NCBI GenBank assembly: GCA_964352985.1
Contig: CAYGUK010000006.1
Coordinates: forward strand, 1 to 62,225
Length of the DNA stretch: 62,225 nucleotides
Origin: CAYGUK01 sp964352985
Lineage (GTDB): Bacteria > Pseudomonadota > Gammaproteobacteria > JAHCLG01
Direction of reading: 5' to 3'
Position 1 is the first letter of the stretch. Each line of letters begins with the position of its first letter. The notes beneath the pieces are model-generated. The model had not been told where the DNA came from and did no database searches. It saw nothing but the letters and a program-made list of their open reading frames with translations. This document shows, one piece after another, positions 9,564 through 17,510 of this stretch. The translations under genes and the position numbers were made by a program.

Positions 9564-9682
9564 AGATAGCGCCTTAATCCCTTATTTGTTTGCAATTATT
9601 ATGTATAGGCGTAATGAATTCAAGCGATAAATAAAAAATGAGTCGTCAATCGGTTAGAAATAAATTTTGTCTCATAAAAAAT

Positions 9683-10036
9683 TTATTTCTCCGCCACAAT
9701 AAAAACACAAGACCGAGGTTTATCATTCACCGCTCGACTAATATGGCCTTGCCCAGTTAAATCATTTAGTAAAACAATATCGCCCGGACCAAATCGTCTC
9801 ACTGTGCCATTGCCAATTTCAATATCGACTTCACCCTTAAGCATTATCATATATTGTTTACATGGCGCATTATGCCAATCATAGTGATAATCTTTTTTTG
9901 TTTCGCGCAAAATCAGTTTATTCACGGCAAGTTCTGAACTTAAAAAGCCAATATTTCCTTGATCATGCAAAGGCACAGAAATTTCTTCAAAATGAGATTG
10001 ATTATCCGAACCGGTATAAAGATGTGTGATATTCAT
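9683..10036 (-). CDS. Small cupin-domain protein
   Basis: This 117-residue single cupin has a conserved beta-barrel pattern: YDWHNAPCKQYMIMLKGEVDIEIGNG, then FGPGDIVLLND and GQGHISR. The His and Tyr pattern could bind a metal, but the substrate is unknown. The ATG at 10036 overlaps the ygfX stop as ATGA, and GGAGAAAG lies about 9 bp upstream, so I prefer it to an in-frame ATG 18 bp earlier. It is the last gene of the sdhE-ygfX-cupin transcription unit. Cupins of this type are often annotated as enzymes or regulators without proof. Confidence 0.8.
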   Translation of the reverse strand: MNITHLYTGSDNQSHFEEISVPLHDQGNIGFLSSELAVNKLILRETKKDYHYDWHNAPCKQYMIMLKGEVDIEIGNGTVRRFGPGDIVLLNDLTGQGHISRAVNDKPRSCVFIVAEK

Positions 10037-10503
10037 TTTGTTGACTTTCTCCATTTTTTGCTGGGAACAAGCTTAGCTTTATTTATTTTAATAAAAACTC
10101 GCAATAGACGACAGTGATTTTTATTTTGTGCATTTGTTAAAACAAATGCTGAACGATGATAAGGTCGTTGTTGAAAATGAAAATTTAATATTATCATAAA
10201 CGGATGAATAAAACTTTCACCACAAAGTTGTGCGATTTCGCATCGTTGATTTGAAAATTCTATTATCCATTTATCATCGACTAAATATTTTATTTTTACA
10301 ATTGATTGGTGGTGAGTAAATAAATAATATAACTTTAATTGTTTGTGAAAATAAAAAATAATAAATACCCATAAACTAATTTTTATATAGAGAGGTAAAT
10401 CAAGGATAAAAACTATAATGCTTCCACCCAAATGACTGAATATAAGAAAAATTAGAATTTGCCAATGCGATTTTATGTGAAGCTCAAGTTGTGTTAACGC
10501 CAC
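10033..10503 (-). CDS. ygfX: YgfX/CptA-like inner membrane protein
   Basis: The 156-residue product has two adjacent membrane segments near the N-terminus (LIFLIFSHLGGSIIVFIL and ISLWVFIIFYF) and a basic soluble tail. It lies directly after sdhE, and the GTG start overlaps the sdhE end. This is the arrangement of E. coli ygfX (cptA), whose product has been reported to interact with FtsZ and MreB and to form a toxin-antitoxin-like pair with YgfY. Sequence similarity is modest and the call leans on gene order. The start codon is GTG at 10503; no ATG lies near it in frame. Confidence 0.7.
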   Translation of the reverse strand: MALTQLELHIKSHWQILIFLIFSHLGGSIIVFILDLPLYIKISLWVFIIFYFHKQLKLYYLFTHHQSIVKIKYLVDDKWIIEFSNQRCEIAQLCGESFIHPFMIILNFHFQQRPYHRSAFVLTNAQNKNHCRLLRVFIKINKAKLVPSKKWRKSTK

Positions 10504-10735
10504 GGATCATTTCCACCAGTTTATGCAATTGCTCATCCCCTGGTGTTTCGCGCCCGGTTAACCAAACAAATAATTCTTGATCACTAAAAACTAATAATTC
10601 TTTAAATAAAATTTTCCAGTGTAGGTCAACATCATCATATTGTTGAAATAAAAAATTTTCTAATAAAATATCGAGTTCCAACATGCCGCGACGACATTGC
10701 CAAATTAAACGCTTTTTTTCTAAATCGATAGCCAT
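10484..10735 (-). CDS. sdhE: SdhE, FAD assembly factor for succinate dehydrogenase
   Basis: SdhE (YgfY) is a small cytosolic helical protein that promotes covalent FAD attachment to SdhA. The diagnostic RGMLELD motif follows WQC near residue 15, and WLTGRETP occurs near residue 62. The ATG at 10735 is chosen because GAGGAAA lies upstream at good spacing; an in-frame ATG 21 bp earlier has no such site. The product has 83 residues, typical for the family. It is divergent from ygfZ, as in E. coli, and coupled to ygfX downstream. Confidence 0.92.
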   Translation of the reverse strand: MAIDLEKKRLIWQCRRGMLELDILLENFLFQQYDDVDLHWKILFKELLVFSDQELFVWLTGRETPGDEQLHKLVEMIRGVNTT

Positions 10736-10808
10736 GAAGTGATTTTCCTCGAGCACGATTTCTGCTACAGTAGTCGACTAATTATTAATACTACTGTAAA
10801 TAAATTTT

Positions 10809-11858
10809 ATGGACAAGACTTGGCAAAACTTTTTAGAACAAAATCACGCTAATTTGCTAAAAGATCGCGTCACTGACTTTGGTCATCCCAAAGAAGAATT
10901 GATTGCAGCGCAAAAAGAATTAGTTTTAACCGATTTATCACACAAGGGCTTAATCAAAGTATCAGGCCCTGATGCAAAAACTTTTTTACAAGGTCAACTG
11001 ACTTGTGATCTCAATGACATTGACGAATCACTCAGTCGGTTAGGTGCACATTGCAATCCTAAGGGGCGGATATTAGCCGCATTTCGACTTTTTAAAATTG
11101 CCAATGATTATTTTTTATTTATGCCAAAATCCATTATTGCTGCCACATTAGCTCAGTTACAAAAATATGCGATTTTTGCCAAAGCAGAATTATCAGACTG
11201 TTCTGATCAATGGATTAGAATTGGCGTTTCAGGCCCAATTGCTGCCACCGTCATTAAAAATATTTTAGATGAAGTTCCACAAAATATTGATCAAGTTCTA
11301 CAACGTCATGAAGTCATCGCCGTTAGAATTAATGGCCCCATGCCACGTTATGTTTTATTTGGACCTAGCAATAAAATGCTAGAAGTTTGGTCTACACTCA
11401 GTGAAACATGTAAATGTGTGGGAGCCGATGCTTGGCAATTACTCAATATTATTGTGGGATCGCCAACAATATATCCCGCCACCATTGGTCACTTCACGCC
11501 GCATCAAGTTAATTATCAATTATTAAATGGTGTCAGTTTTAAAAAAGGTTGCTACACCGGACAAGAAATTGTGGCGAGAATGGAACACTTAGGCAAACTC
11601 AAAAGTCACATGGTTCGTGGCATTATTACGGGTAAAACCATTCCACGCCCCGGTGATGAAATTGTCACAATGAAAAATAATGAAGAAATTGATGTCGGTG
11701 ATATTGTGATTGCCAAACCAGACGGTCAAGGTAGTTTTCAACTCCTTGCTGTGATGAAAGATGCTTTTGTTAAAGATGATTTATGTTACATTAAAAATCG
11801 TCCCGATAATAAAATAAAATTTTTACCCCTCCCGTATCATATTAAAAAACCTGAATGA
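10809..11858 (+). CDS. ygfZ: YgfZ, folate-dependent Fe-S cluster protein
   Basis: YgfZ is related to the aminomethyltransferase GcvT. It helps Fe-S enzymes such as the tRNA methylthiotransferase MiaB, using tetrahydrofolate. The family signature KGCYTGQE is present near residue 245 (KKGCYTGQEIVARMEHLGK), including the key Cys. LTCDLNDI and HCNPKGRILAAFRLF mark the N-terminal folate domain. At 349 residues it is of normal length. It is divergent from sdhE, a conserved arrangement. Its TGA stop overlaps the next ATG (ATGA), so the degenerate P-type ATPase downstream is translationally coupled to it. Confidence 0.93.
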   Translation: MDKTWQNFLEQNHANLLKDRVTDFGHPKEELIAAQKELVLTDLSHKGLIKVSGPDAKTFLQGQLTCDLNDIDESLSRLGAHCNPKGRILAAFRLFKIANDYFLFMPKSIIAATLAQLQKYAIFAKAELSDCSDQWIRIGVSGPIAATVIKNILDEVPQNIDQVLQRHEVIAVRINGPMPRYVLFGPSNKMLEVWSTLSETCKCVGADAWQLLNIIVGSPTIYPATIGHFTPHQVNYQLLNGVSFKKGCYTGQEIVARMEHLGKLKSHMVRGIITGKTIPRPGDEIVTMKNNEEIDVGDIVIAKPDGQGSFQLLAVMKDAFVKDDLCYIKNRPDNKIKFLPLPYHIKKPE

Positions 11859-14047
11859 AGATTGAAACCTACCATTTATCACTGCATGGCATGCATTCAG
11901 CAAGTGTTGTTAAACAAATTAAAAAAAACCTTCTAGCACTAAATGGCGTGAAACAAGTTAGCATTAATTTTGCCGAACATAGTGCGGTCATCAAAGCTGA
12001 AATCGAATTTCTTTTTATCCAAGAAGCGCTGGAAAAATTAGGTTTTCACGCAGTTTTAAATGAAACTAATGTAGATGAATTGAACAATCGATCCCAAGAT
12101 AAAAAAAGGTATTTGCCTTTGCTACTTAAAACCATTGTTGCTGGGATTATTGGTATAGCCATATTCATGGGTTCACACTTGCATTATTATCCCCCAGCCC
12201 AGCTAACAAATGGCATGTTGATTTGGACATTGATAGCGCTTCTCACCTTAGTTGTTTTAATCTATTCAGCAGGTCATTTTTATTTGGATTTAATCAAAAC
12301 TAAATTTAATACGCCTTACTCTTTATTTATTATTGGTGTGACAATTGCTTTTATCTATTCATTATTAGTTTTATATTGTCCATTACTATTTCCAACACTT
12401 GCAAGACACCTTTATTTTGATGCCATCGCTTTAATAATTGCTATAACGAATTTGGGTAAATTCATTCTAGAAAAAATAAAAACACAATCTAATGCTACCC
12501 TTCAACAATTAATAAATTTACAACCCACACTCGCACAGATTGTCGATAATAAAGGATCCGAAAAAAGCATTACGATTGAAGAGATAAAATTAAACGATAT
12601 ATTACGCATAAAACCTGGCGAACAAATCCCCGTTGATGGCAATATCATATTAGGCGAATCACACATTGATGAATCCATGTTAACAGGCGAATCACATGCC
12701 ATAAAAAAAACCAAAGATGAATATGTGCTAGCAGGTTCGATCAATAAATCCAGCTCAATTTTTTATAAAGCAACTAGAATAGGACAGGATACAACACTAG
12801 CAAAAAAAATTAGCCACTTACAAAAAGCACTGTCGTCAAACTCATCACTTAATATCACACTCGAAAAAATAACAACATTATTTTTTATTCTTGTTTTACT
12901 TTTAATCATTATTTCTAGCGTTTTATGGTATTACGTTGGCCCACAACCAACTATAAATTATGTTATTCCCACAATAATCTCACTACTCATTATTTCAAAT
13001 CCAAAAGGATTTAGACTAAGTGCTAAATTTCCAATTAAAGTCGCTCTAAATAAAGCAGCAAAAAAAGGGATTTTATTTCAACATGCTAATAACTTATTAA
13101 ATACAGCAAAAATTTCAACCGTTATTTTGAATAAAACTGGCACACTGACAAAAGGCACCCCCACCGTTACGAATATTTATGCGTTTAATCAACAAAGCAT
13201 TCACGATATGTTAGCTATCGCTGCGAGTATTGAAAAACATTCAAGTCATCCTATCGCTAAAGCTATTGTTCATAGTGCGCGATTAGAAAAATTATCATTA
13301 TTTGCTACTAAAGATTTTCAATCCTTCGAAGCACAAGGTGTTTATGCGCGAAATGGTGATACGCATTTACGTTTAGGTAATGTCGAATTCATGCAAAATA
13401 ACAATATTCTGGTTTCAAAAGACTGTGAAAATCAAGCAGACTTTTATGCCGCACAAGGACAAACACCATTATATCTGGCTATGAATGAAATTATTATTGG
13501 TATAATCAGTCTGTCTGATCCGATTAAACCCACAGTGATAGAAGGTATTAAATGCCTGCAAAAAAATAATGTTAAAGTGATTTTGCTAACAGGTGATAAT
13601 CAAAAAACAGCTTATAGTATTGCTATGGAAATCGGTGTTGATGATTTTTTTGCTGAACTATCTGCAAAAGCTAAACAAGAAAAAATAACAGAATTTCGTC
13701 ACAAAAATGATGTCATTGCTATTTTAAGTAACAAGCACATAGACTCTACGAATCACATTACAGATATTCGCATTGAGGTTTACAACGAGTATGATAAGTT
13801 GATTAATTCTACAGATATCACATTAATGAAAAATTCATTACTAGCAATTTCTGATGCAATAGATATAGCCAAAACCTCCGTAAAAAAAATTAAGCAAAAT
13901 TTAAGCTTCACTCTAATTTACAATTTATTGTGTCTTGCCGTGGCCGCAGGAATACTCTATCCATTTTGTGGATTATTGTTAAATCCGATTGTCTCAGCTG
14001 TTGCGCTAGTTTTATCATCGCTGCTTATTGTGATTAATTCTATTTAA
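11855..14047 (+). CDS. Degenerate P1B-type (copper-ATPase-like) protein, probable pseudoenzyme
   Basis: The overall fold is that of a CopA-type heavy-metal ATPase: N-terminal HMA-like domain, paired membrane helices, actuator domain with intact TGES (277-280), P domain with TGDN (579-582), N domain with SHP (464-466), and the final two helices with QNLSFTLIYNLL. Yet the defining residues are lost. The HMA metal-binding GMTCxxC is GMHSASV. The CPC metal site is N-P-K (382-384). The phosphorylated Asp of DKTGT is Asn426 (ILNKTGTLTKG). GDGxNDxP is absent. The frame is open for all 730 residues, so this is not a decaying pseudogene in the usual sense. It overlaps ygfZ by ATGA. It cannot work by the known phosphoenzyme cycle; a structural, regulatory or metal-unrelated role is possible. 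Confidence 0.85.
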   Translation: MKIETYHLSLHGMHSASVVKQIKKNLLALNGVKQVSINFAEHSAVIKAEIEFLFIQEALEKLGFHAVLNETNVDELNNRSQDKKRYLPLLLKTIVAGIIGIAIFMGSHLHYYPPAQLTNGMLIWTLIALLTLVVLIYSAGHFYLDLIKTKFNTPYSLFIIGVTIAFIYSLLVLYCPLLFPTLARHLYFDAIALIIAITNLGKFILEKIKTQSNATLQQLINLQPTLAQIVDNKGSEKSITIEEIKLNDILRIKPGEQIPVDGNIILGESHIDESMLTGESHAIKKTKDEYVLAGSINKSSSIFYKATRIGQDTTLAKKISHLQKALSSNSSLNITLEKITTLFFILVLLLIIISSVLWYYVGPQPTINYVIPTIISLLIISNPKGFRLSAKFPIKVALNKAAKKGILFQHANNLLNTAKISTVILNKTGTLTKGTPTVTNIYAFNQQSIHDMLAIAASIEKHSSHPIAKAIVHSARLEKLSLFATKDFQSFEAQGVYARNGDTHLRLGNVEFMQNNNILVSKDCENQADFYAAQGQTPLYLAMNEIIIGIISLSDPIKPTVIEGIKCLQKNNVKVILLTGDNQKTAYSIAMEIGVDDFFAELSAKAKQEKITEFRHKNDVIAILSNKHIDSTNHITDIRIEVYNEYDKLINSTDITLMKNSLLAISDAIDIAKTSVKKIKQNLSFTLIYNLLCLAVAAGILYPFCGLLLNPIVSAVALVLSSLLIVINSI

Positions 14048-14129
14048 ATAAGTCACTTATCTACATTAATTAAGTGAGTAATAATTTTCATTTTCATATT
14101 TTTTAAAAAATTTAAACATTCCAAAAAAA

Positions 14130-14158
14130 AAAGCCTGCAAAAAAAATTTGCAGGCTTT
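14130..14158. terminator. Bidirectional Rho-independent terminator
   Basis: The inverted repeat AAAGCCTGCAAA / TTTGCAGGCTTT lies between the convergent ATPase-like gene and htpG. A run of A residues on its left gives a U tract to htpG transcripts, and the T residues on its right serve the + strand gene weakly. Confidence 0.85.
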
Positions 14159-14177
14159 AAAAGTGAGCTAATATAAA

Positions 14178-16097
14178 TTAAGCCACTTCTAATAACAAGC
14201 CATTTAAGCGTTTAACATAGTTAGCGGGATCAGGTAACTGACCACCTTCTGCTAATACAGCTTGATCTAATAATACAAAAGCCCAATCATCAAAATGTTT
14301 ATTTTCCATATCTTGATGTAAACGTTCGATAACAGGATGAGTGGGGTTGACTTCAAAAATAGGTTTGACGTCAGGAATTGCTTGACCCGCTTCTTTCATT
14401 AAGCGTTGCAATTGCGCACTCATCTCATGATCATCAACAACGATGCAAGCAGGAGAATCCGTTAAACGATGGGTAACACGCACTTCTTTAACACGTTCAC
14501 CCAAGGTGATTTTTAATTTTTCAACCAAATCTGAAAAACTAGTTTCAGTTTTTTTCTGTTCTTCTTTTTCTTGCTCATCATCTAGTTCACCCAGATCTAA
14601 ATTACCTTTAGCAACAGAGACAAATTGTTTGCCTTCAAATTCATTAATGTGCGATGTTAACCATTCATCGATACGATCATAGAATAAAATAACTTCGATA
14701 CCTTTTTTACGGAAAATTTCTAAGTGCGGGCTATTTTTAGCAGCATTGAAATTTTCTGCAGTCACATAATAAATTTTATCTTGTCCTTCTTTCATACGAG
14801 AAACATATTCTGCAAATGAAACGTCTTGTACTTCAGTATCTTTATAAGTCGTCGCAAATCGAATTAATTTTGCGATGCGATCTTTATTAGAAAAATCTTC
14901 AGCAGGACCTTCTTTCAATACTTGACCAAAAGCACTCCAAACTTTGCTGTATTTTTCTTGATCCTTTTCAGCAATTTTTTCTAACATGCCTAATACTTTA
15001 TTTACACAGCCTTTTTTAATGGTTTCAACCATCGGGCTGTTTTGTAATATTTCACGTGAAATATTTAATGGCAAATCATTAGAATCCACTATACCTTTTA
15101 CGAAACGTAAATATAAGGGCAGAAATTGCTCTGCATCATCCATAATAAAAACACGTTGAACGTAGAGTTTTAATCCGCGTGGTGAATCACGATTCCATAA
15201 ATCATATGGGGCATGCGCTGGCAAATATAACAACGTAGTATATTGTTGTTTACCTTCAACGCGATTGTGAGTCCAAGTTAATGGATCTTCAAAATCATGT
15301 GAAATGTGTTTGTAGAATTCTTGATAATCTTGTTCTTTAATATCACTGCGAGGTAAAGTCCACAACGCACGTGCTTTATTTATAACTTCATACTCTGGTT
15401 TTTTCGGTGTTTTTTCTTCTTCATCTTCAGACTCAGCTTCTGGCATTTCCATTTTAAGCATTTCAATTGGCACGCCAATATGATCAGAATATTTTTGCAC
15501 GATGTTTCGTAATCGCCATTCTTCGAGAAATTCAGTGTCTTCAGCTTTAAGATGTAAAATCACTTCGGTGCCGCGAGACTCTTTTTCGATGGTTTCAATG
15601 GTATAGTCACCTTCACCTTTTGATTCCCATAAAATGGCCTCATTATTCGCTAAACCTGCTTTTAAGGTTTTAACGGTGACTAAGTCGGCCACAATAAACG
15701 CAGAATAAAAACCCACACCGAATTGACCAATTAATTTGGCATCTTTCGCTTTATCACCCGTTAGAGATTGTAAAAATTCTTTAGTGCCAGATTTCGCGAT
15801 GGTACCAAGGTGATTAATCACATCTTCACGGCTCATACCAACACCATTATCGCGAATGGTAATGGTTTTGTTATCTTTGTCGATATCAACAACAACTTTA
15901 AAATCCGCATCTTTTGCAGTTAATTCTGGATTTTCAATTGCTTGGAAGCGAAGTTTATCAATCGCATCTGATGAATTAGAGATAAGTTCTCGTAGAAAAA
16001 TCTCTTTGTTACTATATAAAGAGTGAATCATTAATTGTAATAATTGTTTAACTTCGGTTTGAAAACCCAATGTCTCTTTTTGTGCGCTTACGCTCAT
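14178..16097 (-). CDS. htpG: HtpG, bacterial Hsp90 chaperone
   Basis: The 639-residue product matches HtpG from end to end. The N-terminal GHKL ATPase has FLRELISNSSDAIDKLR, IRDNGVGMSREDV and GQFGVGFYSAFIV; the middle domain has NLPLNISREILQ; the C-terminal dimerisation domain follows. It folds or remodels client proteins in the cytoplasm. The start is the ATG at 16097, with GGAGA about 10 bp upstream. A sigma-32-like promoter lies 36-66 bp before the start, so heat induction is likely. Confidence 0.98.
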   Translation of the reverse strand: MSVSAQKETLGFQTEVKQLLQLMIHSLYSNKEIFLRELISNSSDAIDKLRFQAIENPELTAKDADFKVVVDIDKDNKTITIRDNGVGMSREDVINHLGTIAKSGTKEFLQSLTGDKAKDAKLIGQFGVGFYSAFIVADLVTVKTLKAGLANNEAILWESKGEGDYTIETIEKESRGTEVILHLKAEDTEFLEEWRLRNIVQKYSDHIGVPIEMLKMEMPEAESEDEEEKTPKKPEYEVINKARALWTLPRSDIKEQDYQEFYKHISHDFEDPLTWTHNRVEGKQQYTTLLYLPAHAPYDLWNRDSPRGLKLYVQRVFIMDDAEQFLPLYLRFVKGIVDSNDLPLNISREILQNSPMVETIKKGCVNKVLGMLEKIAEKDQEKYSKVWSAFGQVLKEGPAEDFSNKDRIAKLIRFATTYKDTEVQDVSFAEYVSRMKEGQDKIYYVTAENFNAAKNSPHLEIFRKKGIEVILFYDRIDEWLTSHINEFEGKQFVSVAKGNLDLGELDDEQEKEEQKKTETSFSDLVEKLKITLGERVKEVRVTHRLTDSPACIVVDDHEMSAQLQRLMKEAGQAIPDVKPIFEVNPTHPVIERLHQDMENKHFDDWAFVLLDQAVLAEGGQLPDPANYVKRLNGLLLEVA

Positions 16098-16135
16098 TGT
16101 TGGTGTGTCTCCATTGCTTTCTATAACTGCACGAT

Positions 16136-16163
16136 ATATAAGGCATAAATGTTTTTTTTCAAG
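16136..16163 (-). promoter_or_regulatory. Sigma-32-like heat-shock promoter of htpG
   Basis: On the - strand, CTTGAAA (16163-16157) is followed after 13 bp by CCTTATAT (16143-16136). This resembles the RpoH consensus (CTTGAAA, 13-14 bp, CCCCATNT) and lies at the expected distance upstream of htpG. Confidence 0.65.
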
Positions 16164-16294
16164 GGTATGAGATAAAATAAATTACTAAATCATTGATAAT
16201 TAGGTGGAACGGCACTATATTAATCAATAAGAGCACTGATTCAAAATGAAAACTAAATAGTAATCACTCAGTAGAACAAAGTAAGGTAGCAGTT

Positions 16295-16900
16295 ATGGCA
16301 AATCGTTTATATGAAATTTTACCCACAGTCCAACTCAACGAAGGGGCACAATACTGTCACCCACCAACTCAGCCTGAAGTGGCTCATATCGATGATCCCG
16401 CCCTAAGCGTAATGACGGACTTCGTGCACAATAATCCAGTTACTATCACCCCTGATGATTACATTCCCAATGCGTTAACTGAAATGAAATCGCATCAGGT
16501 TCATAGTCTGTTAGTAATTGGTAGTGATAAACAAGTTTTAGGTTTGATTACTTCTGAAGATATGTTAGGTGAAAAACCGTTGCAAATAATTCAAGAACGC
16601 CAAGTTCCACGCAATGAAATTAAAGTCAGAGCTCTCACCACGCCGATTAATAAATTATTATTACTCGATTATAATATTATTTCCCACACAAAAGTGGGTA
16701 ATGTGATTCATACTTTAACTGAATTACATCATCACTATGCGTTAGTCACGGAATTCGATAAAGAAAATCACACACATATGATCCGCGGAATCTTCTCTGC
16801 CCGTAAAATCAGTGAACAACTCGGCATTATTGTGAGAGATGAAATTACTGAAGCACACTCAATTGCAGAATTGCAGTCGAAGTTAAAATCGTTAAAGTAA
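16295..16900 (+). CDS. CBS-domain pair protein
   Basis: The product has 201 residues. Residues about 45-100 form a first CBS motif (VMTDFVHNNPVTITPDDYI, then SHQVHSLLVIGSDKQVLGLIT). A second, more diverged one spans 115-190 (HYALVTEFDKENH, IRGIFSARKIS). CBS pairs bind adenosyl nucleotides and usually regulate a partner; no catalytic domain is attached here. AAGGTAG 6 bp before the ATG supports the start. It diverges from htpG and converges with the truncated membrane-protein gene. The ligand and partner are unknown. Confidence 0.82.
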   Translation: MANRLYEILPTVQLNEGAQYCHPPTQPEVAHIDDPALSVMTDFVHNNPVTITPDDYIPNALTEMKSHQVHSLLVIGSDKQVLGLITSEDMLGEKPLQIIQERQVPRNEIKVRALTTPINKLLLLDYNIISHTKVGNVIHTLTELHHHYALVTEFDKENHTHMIRGIFSARKISEQLGIIVRDEITEAHSIAELQSKLKSLK

Positions 16901-17161
16901 TTAAGCACCATTAAAACGAGTTTGACACGTTTCAAATTGGGTCACAATTTCTGATACTCGAATAAAATTCGAATAAGTCATCGTGTGTAAAATAGGTCGC
17001 ACTTTTAACATATAATTATGATAAGCCGTTGCATATTTTTTAATACACATTAAATTGCCTGATTCACACGCACAATAATTTTCCGTCACTTGTTTCACAT
17101 CAGCAATTAATGAATTCGTATTATCACTAGCAAATCGATAAACCACAATGGCAAGCACCAT
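16901..17161 (-). pseudogene. Small membrane-anchored protein gene, 5' end cut off by a MITE
   Basis: From the first remaining ATG the frame gives 86 residues, MVLAIVVYRFASDN..., four of them Cys. The frame is open further upstream (TKIFILLLFV) but contains no standard start before the MITE at 17190. Removing the MITE and one copy of its 8-bp target repeat joins the frame to 17371-17395. That yields a GTG start and a 101-residue protein with a full N-terminal membrane anchor (MNAISIKIFILLLFVMVLAI). GGGAG lies about 12 bp before that GTG. So the gene was probably intact before the insertion. It may still be translated from the internal ATG with a shortened anchor. The family is not recognised. 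Confidence 0.7.
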
Positions 17162-17181
17162 AACAAATAAAAGTAATATAA

Positions 17182-17378
17182 AAATTTTAGTAACTATTCA
17201 CCAAATTTAAGCAACAACGTAGAAACGCTGAAAAGAACAGACTTTCCTTACGCGATGGGGATTCTTAAGGGGAGAATCGCGATTTTCCCCTTAAGTGCCG
17301 TTAGCCTGGCTTTGCCAGGTTAGGCAGTACTATCAGGGTAACTATTTAGCATTTATGCTGAATAAGTTACAAATTTTA
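17182..17378. repeat. 8-bp target-site duplication flanking the MITE
   Basis: AAATTTTA occurs at 17182-17189 and again at 17371-17378, immediately outside the two ends of the 181-bp element. An exact 8-bp duplication is typical of IS66-family transposition. Confidence 0.85.
17190..17370 (+). mobile_element. IS66-type non-autonomous MITE (181 bp)
   Basis: The element starts GTAACTATTCACC and ends GCTGAATAAGTTAC, an imperfect terminal inverted repeat with the GTAA...TTAC ends of IS66-family elements. It is flanked by an exact 8-bp direct repeat. It encodes no protein. Inside are a 32-bp near-perfect palindrome (17264-17295), a hairpin with CCTGGC/GCCAGG arms (17302-17322) and a right-terminal hairpin (17338-17370) made from a second inverted copy of the end sequence. 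Its first 81 bp recur at 62145-62225. A transposase acting in trans would be needed; none is encoded in the window. Confidence 0.85.
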
Positions 17379-17510
17379 ATTGATATTGCATTCACGTGGG
17401 TCAGTTACTCCCTGTTACTCTGCTTTATTATGCAATGACCAAAACTACGTGACAAGTCACACGAGCTTTGGCAAAATTGTCAGCACTTGAAACGTTAGTT
17501 TGGAAATAAA

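Larger units (their letters stand above)
17162..17510. other. Gap holding the MITE and a remnant 5' gene end
   Basis: No intact gene lies here. 17162-17189 and 17371-17395 are the separated 5' coding parts of the disrupted small membrane-protein gene, with the MITE between them. 17396-17510 is the leader of the MoeB-like gene. I see no riboswitch or clear promoter in it; GGAAA lies 5 bp before the next ATG. Confidence 0.6.
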
